Notes under the pieces: generated by a model | The model's input: only the letters and a program-made list of their open reading frames with translations | Told to the model about the DNA's origin: nothing | Databases searched by the model: none | Translations under genes and position numbers: made by a program | In this document: piece after piece, positions 42,720 to 51,179 of the stretch | Layout of the letters: each line of letters begins with the position of its first letter | Numbering within the stretch: the stretch's first letter is position 1 | From: JAJYKC01 sp035545735 | GTDB lineage: Bacteria; Acidobacteriota; Terriglobia; Bryobacterales; Bryobacteraceae | Assembly (NCBI GenBank): GCA_035545735.1 | Contig: DASZXS010000024.1 | Coordinates: 20,394-84,393, forward strand | Reading direction: 5' to 3' | DNA: 64,000 bases

Positions 42720-45700
42720 ATGCGCACAGCTCGCACCATTTTCACAATTGTGTTTCTCGGAGTCGCCGCCGCATACGGCCAGGCGTTAAGTTCGCTTACC
42801 GGCACAGTTAGCGATCCCAGCGGCGCGGTGGTGCCGGGCGCCAGCGTCACGATTGTCAACGATGCCACACAGGCCAGCCGCGAGACGGTCTCCGATTCCG
42901 TGGGACGATACTCCTTTCTGCAGGTGCAGCCCGGTATCTATACCGTTACCGGTAAGGCGAGTGGTTTTTCGGACGTCACGATCCACCGTGTTCAGCTTCT
43001 TGTGAATACACCCGCGACGGTGGCGATCAACTTCACGGACATCGGCACGGTCGCCAGCGCGGTTTCCGTGACGGCCGAGGGCGGCGCCATCAACACGACG
43101 GATGCCTCGCTGGGCAACGCCATTCGCGGCGCCGCGATCACCCAGCTTCCATTTGAAGGCCGGAACGTGGTTGGCTTGCTTTCCCTCCAGCCCGGCGTCG
43201 TATTCCTGGGCGAGACCCCACCGGGGGCAATTGCCGATCCACGATCCGGGTCGGTCAACGGCGGGAGATCGGATCAGGCGAATGTCACGCTGGACGGCGT
43301 TGACGTCAACGATCAACAAGATCACACCGCGTTTACCAGCGTGTTACGGGTGACTCTGGATTCCGTGGAGGAGTTCCGGACCGTGACGTCGAATCCGGGG
43401 GCGGACATGGGCCGCAGTTCGGGCGCCCAGGTGACGCTCGTCACCAAGAGCGGCACGAACGCTCTGCATGGCTCCCTGTACGAATTCAATCGAAATACGG
43501 CCACCAGCGCGAATAGTTTCTTTAACAACCTCTCCGGCGTTCCGCGGACAAAGCTGATCCGGAATGTATTCGGAGCGGCGCTCGGCGGACCGGTGAAGAA
43601 GGATCGCCTCTTTTATTTCGCGAATTACGAAGGCCGGCGCGACCGCAGCGATGCCACCGCGGTCCGCGTAGTCCCAACCGAGAATTTCCGGAACGGTTTT
43701 TTTAACTACCTGCGCACCGACGGCACCACCGGACAGTTGACTCCGGAGCAAATCAAAGCGCTTGACCCGGCCCACATCGGCGCGGACCCGGCGGTCCTCG
43801 AACTCTTCAAGCAATATCCTCTGCCCAACGACTTTACGCAGGGTGATACGTTGAATACCGCCGGATATCGTTTTTCGGCTCCTACTCCGCTGCGGTGGAA
43901 TACCTACGTCGCCAAGATCGATTATCTTGTGGATTCCGCGGGAAAACACCAGTTGTTTTGGCGCGGCAATCTGCAGAACGACAATTATGCGAACGGGCTA
44001 CCGCAGTTCCCGGGGCAGCCGTCCAGTAGCGTATTCCTGGAAAATAGCAAGGGGTATGCCGTAGGGTATACGGCTCTCATACACCCCAATCTAACCAGCA
44101 GCTTCCGGTATGGATACACGCGCCAAGGGCAGGAATTTACAGGGGTAGAGACCGCCGCGGCGGCCACATTCCGCGATATTGACAATGCTTACGCGCTGAC
44201 GGCGGGCGTGACGCGGATCATACCCGTCCATCAACTCAGCGACGATTTTGGCTGGACTCACGGCGCGCACAACGTTACGTTCGGCGGTGTCGTACGGTTT
44301 ATTAACAACCACCGGCTGGACTACTCGCATTCATTCAGCAACGCCAATGCGAATTCGGCCTATTTGGTTTCCGGTGGCAGCGACCTCCTGGCTCCCGATG
44401 CGGCCGATACCCTGATTTACCGCGAGCAGTTTACCAACATGTTGGGCCTGCTGACGCAAGTGACGGGTCAGTATAACTATGACGCCTCGGGAGGTGTGCT
44501 CCCGCAGGGGACCCCCATCCGCCGCGACTTCGTCGGGCATGAGTACGAGATGTACGCTCAGGACAGTTGGCGGCTTTCCCGCGGACTGACCGTAACGGGC
44601 GGCTTACGCTTGTCTATTTCGCCGCCGGTTTCGGAAGCGAACGGCCTTCAGACCAGCCTGAACATGCCGCTCAGCGACTGGATGAACCTGCGGGCCGGTC
44701 TTGCGAATCAAGGCCTCTCGACGACGGGCGCGCCTCTGCTCACCGCCCAACTCGCGAATTCTCCTGGCGGACGCGGGCTCTATTCCACCCAGCGGGACTT
44801 TTCGCCGCGCCTGGCGCTTGCCTACTCGCCGCAATCGGAAGGGGGGTTCGGGAAGTGGCTATTCGGAGGTCCCGGGAAGACATCGGTGCGCGCCGGATTT
44901 GGGATGTTCTATGACTTGTTCGGACAGGGCATCATGCGCTCCTACGATGCGTCCGCAATCGGGTTTTCGACCCAGCTTACGCCGCCGCCCTCGCCCACCA
45001 GCCCGCTTTCGAGCGCGTTAACGGCGCCGCGCTTTACAGGATTCTACGATCTGCCGTCTTCTTATCTTCCCGCGCCTCCTCCGGGGGGATTTCCGCAAAC
45101 CTATCCCTCCGGCTACGGAGTAACGAACGCAATCGATCAGAACATTAAATCGCCCTATACGATGGACGTTAATTTCAGTATCGGCCGGGAATTCAGCCAC
45201 GGGATTTTTGTGCAGGGCTCGTATGTCGGACGGTTTTCGAGACGTTCCCTGGTTGCAACCGACGCCGCCATGTCGGCCAATCTGAAAGATCCAGCGAGCG
45301 GGATGACGTATTTCCAGGCGGCCCAGGCGATGTCCAAACTGGCTCGCGCCGGAGTCGCTACCTCCCAGGTGGCCGCGATTCCGTATTTCGAGAATTTGTT
45401 TCCCGGATACGCCGGCAATGGGCTGACGGCAACACAGGCCCTCTATCAGGACTATTTCGCTCCTTTTGTTTATAACGAAACCACTGCCCTGCAGCTAATC
45501 GACGATGTCAACTCGGGCTGCGATCCCTGCAGCCGCCTGGGGCCGAACGCGTTCTATAGCCCGCAATTTTATGCGCTGGCCGCGTTGCGCTCTATCGGAG
45601 CGGGAAGCTATAACGCGATGCAGTGGTCGGTCCGGAAACGATTTGGCCAGAGCTTGCAGTTTGACTTCAATTACACCTGGTCGAAATCCATCGATCTCGG

Positions 45701-46406
45701 CTCCATTGGAGAATCCGTCGGTTGGAGCACCAACATTGGCACTTTTGCCTCGCTCGTTCAAAATGCCTGGGATCCCAGCCAATCCCGGGGAGTGTCGGAC
45801 TACGACACCACCCACCTGTTCAGCGCCTTTATGGTGGCGGAACTTCCATTTGGCCGGCACAAGCACTTCCTCAGTCAGGCGAACCGTTTTGTGGACGGCC
45901 TGATTGGCGGCTGGCAGTTGACCGGGATTTGGCGTCAATCCTCCGGCTTTCCTTCGAGCATTGACAACGGAGGCAACTGGCCGACGGACTGGCAAATTAC
46001 TCCGTTGGCGTCTCAGGTTGGGCCGAGTCCCGTGCAGCAAACTACCAAGAATGCGCCACCGGCGCAGAGTTCGGGTGTGGGAGGACCCAACGTGTTCCCC
46101 AATCCGGCCGCGGCGCTCGCGTCCTACGACTATACGCTGCCGGGCGAGTCCGGCCAGCGGAATGGCATTCGCGGCGATGGCTATTTCACGATCGACGTGG
46201 GGCTCGCCAAGAAATTTACCCTGTTCACGGTGAAAGATGTGCCGCATACCCTCCAGATTCGCGGCGAGGCGTTTAACGTCACCAATACGGTTCGTTTTGA
46301 CGTAACTAGCATCATCGGCTTGTCCGCTCCGGCCAATTTCGGTAAATACTCAGCTACGCTGACCAGCCCTCGCGTGATGCAGTTCAGCGCCCGGTACGAA
46401 TTTTAA
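42720..46406 (+). CDS. Oar-type TonB-dependent receptor, third
   Basis: A 1228-residue outer-membrane receptor. The signal peptide RTIFTIVFLGVAAAYG precedes a carboxypeptidase-regulatory-like domain (SLTGTVSDPSGAVVPGASV, SVGRYSFLQVQPGIYTVTGKA), a plug (GAAITQLPFEGRNVVGLLSLQ) and a barrel ending VMQFSARYEF. It has a CxxC pair (GCDPCSRLG) in an extracellular loop that the other two receptors lack. Unlike them it is not paired with a divergent ToxR-like gene; upstream is an ABC exporter and downstream pdxR, both on the same strand. It sits in a 167-bp promoter gap after the permease gene. Ligand unknown. Confidence 0.88.
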   Translation: MRTARTIFTIVFLGVAAAYGQALSSLTGTVSDPSGAVVPGASVTIVNDATQASRETVSDSVGRYSFLQVQPGIYTVTGKASGFSDVTIHRVQLLVNTPATVAINFTDIGTVASAVSVTAEGGAINTTDASLGNAIRGAAITQLPFEGRNVVGLLSLQPGVVFLGETPPGAIADPRSGSVNGGRSDQANVTLDGVDVNDQQDHTAFTSVLRVTLDSVEEFRTVTSNPGADMGRSSGAQVTLVTKSGTNALHGSLYEFNRNTATSANSFFNNLSGVPRTKLIRNVFGAALGGPVKKDRLFYFANYEGRRDRSDATAVRVVPTENFRNGFFNYLRTDGTTGQLTPEQIKALDPAHIGADPAVLELFKQYPLPNDFTQGDTLNTAGYRFSAPTPLRWNTYVAKIDYLVDSAGKHQLFWRGNLQNDNYANGLPQFPGQPSSSVFLENSKGYAVGYTALIHPNLTSSFRYGYTRQGQEFTGVETAAAATFRDIDNAYALTAGVTRIIPVHQLSDDFGWTHGAHNVTFGGVVRFINNHRLDYSHSFSNANANSAYLVSGGSDLLAPDAADTLIYREQFTNMLGLLTQVTGQYNYDASGGVLPQGTPIRRDFVGHEYEMYAQDSWRLSRGLTVTGGLRLSISPPVSEANGLQTSLNMPLSDWMNLRAGLANQGLSTTGAPLLTAQLANSPGGRGLYSTQRDFSPRLALAYSPQSEGGFGKWLFGGPGKTSVRAGFGMFYDLFGQGIMRSYDASAIGFSTQLTPPPSPTSPLSSALTAPRFTGFYDLPSSYLPAPPPGGFPQTYPSGYGVTNAIDQNIKSPYTMDVNFSIGREFSHGIFVQGSYVGRFSRRSLVATDAAMSANLKDPASGMTYFQAAQAMSKLARAGVATSQVAAIPYFENLFPGYAGNGLTATQALYQDYFAPFVYNETTALQLIDDVNSGCDPCSRLGPNAFYSPQFYALAALRSIGAGSYNAMQWSVRKRFGQSLQFDFNYTWSKSIDLGSIGESVGWSTNIGTFASLVQNAWDPSQSRGVSDYDTTHLFSAFMVAELPFGRHKHFLSQANRFVDGLIGGWQLTGIWRQSSGFPSSIDNGGNWPTDWQITPLASQVGPSPVQQTTKNAPPAQSSGVGGPNVFPNPAAALASYDYTLPGESGQRNGIRGDGYFTIDVGLAKKFTLFTVKDVPHTLQIRGEAFNVTNTVRFDVTSIIGLSAPANFGKYSATLTSPRVMQFSARYEF

Positions 46407-46414
46407 CCCCTTCT

Positions 46415-46457
46415 GGCAGTCCAATATGGTATGCTCAAGGCAGTAATTGGCATGCTC
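46415..46457 (+). promoter_or_regulatory. Direct repeats at the pdxR start
   Basis: Two copies of GGCAGT...ATGCTC occur: GGCAGT at 46415-46420 with ATGCTC at 46431-46436, and GGCAGT at 46439-46444 with ATGCTC at 46452-46457. MocR-family regulators such as PdxR and GabR bind direct repeats, so this could be an autoregulatory site. It covers the first ATG (46431); if the site is real, translation may begin at the second ATG (46452). Confidence 0.4.
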
Positions 46458-47921
46458 CTGGAGCCGCAGCTCAACCCGCAAGCGGAAACGCCGATTTACA
46501 GGCAGATATTTAGCCAGATTCGTGCAATGATCGAGGCGGGAGCTTTGCGGGATGGGGAAAAGCTCCCAGCCACTCGTGAATTGGCTGGCCGGCTTGGACT
46601 GAACCGGACCACTGTTTCGGCGGCATATGATCTGCTGGAAAAAGAGGGATTCCTTCAGGGGCACGTGGGACGCGGCAGTTTTGTTCGGGCCCGGCGCCCG
46701 GACGGAGCGGGATTGCCCTGGGAGGAGATGCTCCAACCTGGCGGCGCCCCCGCCGCGCCGGAGGTGCGGGACGGCGACGTCAGCTTCTCGAATTCCAGGC
46801 CGTCGGAATTGCTGTTTCCTCTCGATGAATTCCGGGCTACGTGCCGCGAGGTGATCGACAGCGAGGAAGCGCAGTCGATTCTCCAACTGGGCTCGTCCGC
46901 CGGCTACGCGCCTCTGCGGGGCTATCTGCTGGAACGCGCCCGCGAAGAAGGCCCGGCCCGGGCGAGCGACGATATTCTCATCACCAGCGGCGTGCAGCAG
47001 GCGTTTGATCTGATCCAGCGCGTCCTGGTGGCCGGTGGCGAAACGGTGCTGCTGGAAGATCCGGTCTACTCTGGACTGCGCAACGTTTTCAGCCGCGCGG
47101 GAGCCCGCGTCATCGGAGTTCCGGTCGGCCCCGGCGGGATCGACCTGAATTCCCTGGAACGCGCGCTGCAGAGAGAACGCCCGCGGCTTCTGGTGCTCAC
47201 GCCGAGCTATCAGAATCCGACCGGGGCGACACTTTCTCTGGAAGCGCGGGAGGCCATTGTCGCCATGACGATGCGTTCGGGCGCCATCCTGGTTGAGAAC
47301 GACATCTACGGCGCTCTCAGCTACGAAGGCGCGCCGCCGCCAACGTTGAAAGAACTGGAAGCGAACGGCGACGTCGTGCTGCTGCGGAGTTTTTCCAAAC
47401 TGGCGTTCCCCGGCTTGCGCGTGGGCTGGATGGTGGGGCCGCGCGCGCTGATCAGCCGTCTGGTGGAAGCCAAGCAGTATAGCGATATCCATACGGATCA
47501 ACTCGCGCAGGCCGTACTGCTCCGCTTTGCTCTTTCAGGCCGGTTGCAGGCGCACCGCGACCGCATCCGCGCCTCGGGACGGGAGCGCCTGCGAGCGGCC
47601 CTGGGCGCCTGCGAGGAATTCCTGCCCGAGGGCACGCGGTTTACCCGCCCCGGCGGAGGGATGAATTTGTGGGTGCGTCTTCCCGAACCGCTGGATGCTT
47701 CCGAGTTGCTCCCGCGCGCGCGGCGCGCAGGGGTCAGTTATCTGCCCGGACGGCATTTCGCGGTTTCGAGAGTCGATAACAGCAGTCTGCGCATCAGTTT
47801 TGCCCACTTGCCGCCCGACAAGATTCGCGGCGGGCTGGCGGCACTGGGCCGCGTATTTCAAAGCGAGTTGGACCGCTTGCGGGACAGTCCCGGAATCGAG
47901 GCGGCGCCGGCTCTGGTATGA
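46431..47921 (+). CDS. pdxR: PdxR-like MocR-family regulator of PLP synthesis
   Basis: A 496-residue fusion of a GntR-type winged helix (about 20-88: PIYRQIFSQIRAMIEAG, LPATRELAGRLGLNRTTVSAAYDLLEKEGFL) with a fold-type I aminotransferase domain (about 110-490). The PLP lysine is in LLRSFSKLAFPGLRVGWM. It directly precedes pdxS and pdxT, so it is PdxR, the PLP-sensing regulator of vitamin B6 synthesis. In most genomes pdxR is divergent from pdxST; here it is on the same strand, 29 bp before pdxS. An ATG at 46452 is an alternative start. Confidence 0.85.
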   Translation: MLKAVIGMLLEPQLNPQAETPIYRQIFSQIRAMIEAGALRDGEKLPATRELAGRLGLNRTTVSAAYDLLEKEGFLQGHVGRGSFVRARRPDGAGLPWEEMLQPGGAPAAPEVRDGDVSFSNSRPSELLFPLDEFRATCREVIDSEEAQSILQLGSSAGYAPLRGYLLERAREEGPARASDDILITSGVQQAFDLIQRVLVAGGETVLLEDPVYSGLRNVFSRAGARVIGVPVGPGGIDLNSLERALQRERPRLLVLTPSYQNPTGATLSLEAREAIVAMTMRSGAILVENDIYGALSYEGAPPPTLKELEANGDVVLLRSFSKLAFPGLRVGWMVGPRALISRLVEAKQYSDIHTDQLAQAVLLRFALSGRLQAHRDRIRASGRERLRAALGACEEFLPEGTRFTRPGGGMNLWVRLPEPLDASELLPRARRAGVSYLPGRHFAVSRVDNSSLRISFAHLPPDKIRGGLAALGRVFQSELDRLRDSPGIEAAPALV

Positions 47922-47950
47922 GGATGGATTAGGAGAAAGGATCGAACAGT

Positions 47951-48835
47951 ATGTTCCTGGATGAAACATTCCGGTTGAAAGCCGGACTGGCGGAAATGTT
48001 GAAGGGCGGCGTGATCATGGATGTCACCAACGCCGAGCAGGCGGTGATCGCGGAGAAAGCCGGCGCGGCCGCCGTAATGGCTCTGGAACGGGTGCCCGCC
48101 GACATCCGGAAAGAGGGCGGCGTGGCGCGCATGGCCCCCATTTCGAAAATTCGCGAGATCATGGCGACCGTTCGCATACCCGTGATGGCCAAGGCCCGCA
48201 TTGGCCATTTCACCGAGGCTCGGGTGCTTGAGGCGCTGAAAGTGGACTACATTGACGAAAGCGAAGTCCTGACTCCCGCCGACGAAGAGCATCACATCGA
48301 CAAGAGGGCCTTCAAAATTCCGTTCGTTTGCGGCGCGCGAAACCTGGGCGAGGCGCTGCGGCGCATTGCCGAAGGCGCGGCGATGATCCGCACCAAAGGC
48401 GAGGCGGGTTCCGGGAACATTGTCGAGGCCGTGCGTCACATTCGCACCATTGTCAAGGAGATGAAGCAGCTCACGGTGCTCGGCAAGGAAGAACTGGTTC
48501 ACGAGGCGAAGAAGTTGCAGGCGCCGCTCGAACTGGTGGAGTGGGTGGCCGAACACGGCAAGCTGCCCGTGCCGAATTTCTCGGCGGGTGGAATCGCCAC
48601 TCCCGCCGATGCCGCGCTGGTGATGCAGCTTGGGGCGGAGGCTGTCTTTGTCGGCTCGGGAATCTTCAAATCGGACGATCCGGAAGCCCGCGCCCGCGCC
48701 ATCGTAAAAGCGGCGACTTACTACAAAGATCCCCAAAAACTGCTCGAGGCGAGCGAAGGGTTGGGCATCGGCATGGCCGGACTCGACATGTCGCAGGTTC
48801 CCGAATCGGAGCTGCTTCAGACGCGAGGCTGGTAA
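47951..48835 (+). CDS. pdxS: Pyridoxal 5'-phosphate synthase subunit PdxS
   Basis: A 294-residue PLP synthase lyase subunit, standard length. It builds PLP from ribose 5-phosphate, glyceraldehyde 3-phosphate and ammonia in the cytoplasm, as a dodecamer with PdxT. Marker segments are GGVIMDVTNAEQAVIAEKAGA, RMAPISKIREIM, VDYIDESEVLTPADEEHHIDK (containing catalytic Asp and Lys region), KGEAGSGNIVEAVRH and FSAGGIATPADAALVMQLG. It is preceded by AGGAG and followed 3 bp later by pdxT. Confidence 0.97.
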   Translation: MFLDETFRLKAGLAEMLKGGVIMDVTNAEQAVIAEKAGAAAVMALERVPADIRKEGGVARMAPISKIREIMATVRIPVMAKARIGHFTEARVLEALKVDYIDESEVLTPADEEHHIDKRAFKIPFVCGARNLGEALRRIAEGAAMIRTKGEAGSGNIVEAVRHIRTIVKEMKQLTVLGKEELVHEAKKLQAPLELVEWVAEHGKLPVPNFSAGGIATPADAALVMQLGAEAVFVGSGIFKSDDPEARARAIVKAATYYKDPQKLLEASEGLGIGMAGLDMSQVPESELLQTRGW

Positions 48836-48838
48836 GCC

Positions 48839-49407
48839 ATGAAGCGAGTCGGCGTGCTGGCGCTGCAAGGTGATTTTGAGGCGCACGTCCGGGCGCTTGA
48901 GAATATCGGCGCCGAAGTGGTGGAAGTCCGGTCGGCCTTGCAACTCGAAGGGCTGGACGGGCTCATCATTCCGGGCGGCGAGAGCAGCACCATGCTCCAT
49001 CTCCTGGAGGGGGAGAATCTGCTGGAGCCGCTGCGCGAATTTGGCCGCTCGAAGCCGATCTTCGGGACGTGCGCCGGAGCGATTCTCCTTGCCTGCCATG
49101 TGATGAATCCTTCGCAGCCGTCGCTCGGGCTGATGGATATTGATGTAGAGCGCAACGCCTATGGACGGCAGTTGGACAGCCGGATCGCAAAGCTCACGCC
49201 GGACGAATTGGACGGCGGGCCCCTGGAGGCAGTCTTCATCCGGGCGCCCATCATCCGGCGCGTCGGCCCCGAAGCGCGCGTGCTCGCCACCTATCAAGAC
49301 GACCCGGTTCTGGTGGAGCAAGGGCGGCATTTGGTTGCGACCTTCCATCCGGAACTTAGCGGCGACGACCGGATCCACCGGCTCTTTCTGGAGAAAATCG
49401 AGAAATA

Positions 49408-49408
<1 letters not shown>
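48839..49408 (+). CDS. pdxT: Pyridoxal 5'-phosphate synthase glutaminase subunit PdxT
   Basis: A 189-residue class I glutaminase that supplies ammonia to PdxS. The nucleophile cysteine is in PIFGTCAGAILLA and the His-Glu pair in TFHPELS; the family motif GLIIPGGESSTM is present. Its stop overlaps the next start by one base. pdxR-pdxS-pdxT form one co-directional unit, the DXP-independent PLP pathway. Confidence 0.97.
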
Positions 49409-49821
<413 letters not shown>

Positions 49822-49931
49822 TGCGTCACGGCTGCATCCTCGTGGCGGCATCGGGCGTGTTCACCAGGCGGCCTGCCTTGAAGGGGAGCCGCACAAGCGC
49901 TCGCTGATACAATAGAAAATTCAGGAGTTCT

Positions 49932-51176
49932 ATGGGTTCCATTCGCAGGCGCAGTTCGGTTGCGGTGAATATTTCGGGCGTTTTCGTGGGCGGCGATCAC
50001 CCGATTGTCGTTCAATCAATGACCAATACGGACACGGCGGATTCGGCCGCCACGGTGAACCAGGTGATGTCTCTGGCGCGCGCGGGTTCGGAGCTGGTGC
50101 GCGTGACAGTCAACACCGAGGCCGCCGCGAAGGCTGTCCCGGTGATTGTCGATACGCTCGATAAATTTGGAGTGCGGGTTCCGGTGATCGGCGACTTTCA
50201 CTACAACGGGCACCTGCTGCTGAAGAAATATCCCGAGTGCGCGCGCGCGCTGGCGAAATACCGCATCAATCCCGGCAACGTAAACATCGGCAAGAAGCAT
50301 GACGACAACTTCCGCACGATGATCGAAGCCGCTATCGAATATCGCAAGCCGGTGCGCATCGGCGTGAACTGGGGCTCGCTCGACCAGGCGCTGCTGACGC
50401 GCATGATGGACGACAACAACAAACAGGCGGAGCCGGAAGACGCGAAGACAGTCACGCTGAAGGCGATCGTGGCGAGTGCGTTGAACTCCGCACGCGCGGC
50501 GGAGCAATACGGCTTGGGGCGCGACCGCATCATTCTGTCCGCGAAAGTGAGCGGCGTGCAGGATCTGATCGCCGTTTACCGGATGATGGCGGCGCAGTGC
50601 GACTACGCTCTCCATCTCGGGTTGACCGAAGCCGGCTTGGGCGCCAAGGGAATCGTCGCGACAACGGCCGCGCTCTCCGTGCTCCTGCAGGAAGGCATCG
50701 GCGATACGATCCGCGCGTCGCTCACGCCGCTACCGAACGGCGACCGCACCGAAGAGGTGATTGTCAGCCAGCAGATTCTGCAGTCGCTCGAGCTGCGAAG
50801 CTTTACTCCTCAGGTGACGGCCTGCCCCGGTTGCGGACGAACCACCAGCACGTTCTTCCAGGACATGGCGGACCAGATTCAAAACTACCTTCGCGATCAG
50901 ATGCCGGTATGGAAGGAACAATACCGGGGCGTCGAGGAGATGAAGGTGGCGGTGATGGGCTGCATTGTCAACGGCCCCGGCGAATCGAAGCACGCCAACC
51001 TGGGCATCTCGCTTCCGGGAACGTTTGAGGAGCCCGTCGCGCCCGTCTATGTGGATGGAAAGCTCAGCACCACCCTTCGCGGGGATCGGATTGTCGCCGA
51101 GTTTATCGACATCCTGAATAACTACGTCGGGCGCACGTATGCGGAGCGTGTGCCGGAGGCGTCCGCCGTTTGTTAA
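49932..51176 (+). CDS. ispG: 4-hydroxy-3-methylbut-2-enyl diphosphate synthase
   Basis: A 414-residue IspG (GcpE), the iron-sulfur enzyme of the MEP isoprenoid pathway that makes HMBPP. It begins with RRSSVAVNISGVFVGGDHPIVVQSMTNTDT, and has the [4Fe-4S] cysteines in CPGCGRTTS and GCIVNGPGESKHAN. Length and order are standard for the bacterial long form. AGGAG lies 4 bp before the ATG at 49932. It follows the phosphatase gene after 110 bp and so may have its own promoter. Its product feeds isoprenoids, including the hopanoids suggested by the earlier cluster. Confidence 0.97.
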   Translation: MGSIRRRSSVAVNISGVFVGGDHPIVVQSMTNTDTADSAATVNQVMSLARAGSELVRVTVNTEAAAKAVPVIVDTLDKFGVRVPVIGDFHYNGHLLLKKYPECARALAKYRINPGNVNIGKKHDDNFRTMIEAAIEYRKPVRIGVNWGSLDQALLTRMMDDNNKQAEPEDAKTVTLKAIVASALNSARAAEQYGLGRDRIILSAKVSGVQDLIAVYRMMAAQCDYALHLGLTEAGLGAKGIVATTAALSVLLQEGIGDTIRASLTPLPNGDRTEEVIVSQQILQSLELRSFTPQVTACPGCGRTTSTFFQDMADQIQNYLRDQMPVWKEQYRGVEEMKVAVMGCIVNGPGESKHANLGISLPGTFEEPVAPVYVDGKLSTTLRGDRIVAEFIDILNNYVGRTYAERVPEASAVC

Positions 51177-51179
51177 GCT

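Noticed and set aside
46350..47501. 383-codon minus-strand frame opposite pdxR
   Set aside because: Complement of the aminotransferase and HTH domains of pdxR; no family resemblance.
47858..49378. 506-codon minus-strand frame opposite pdxS and pdxT
   Set aside because: pdxS and pdxT are certain; the frame is their complement.
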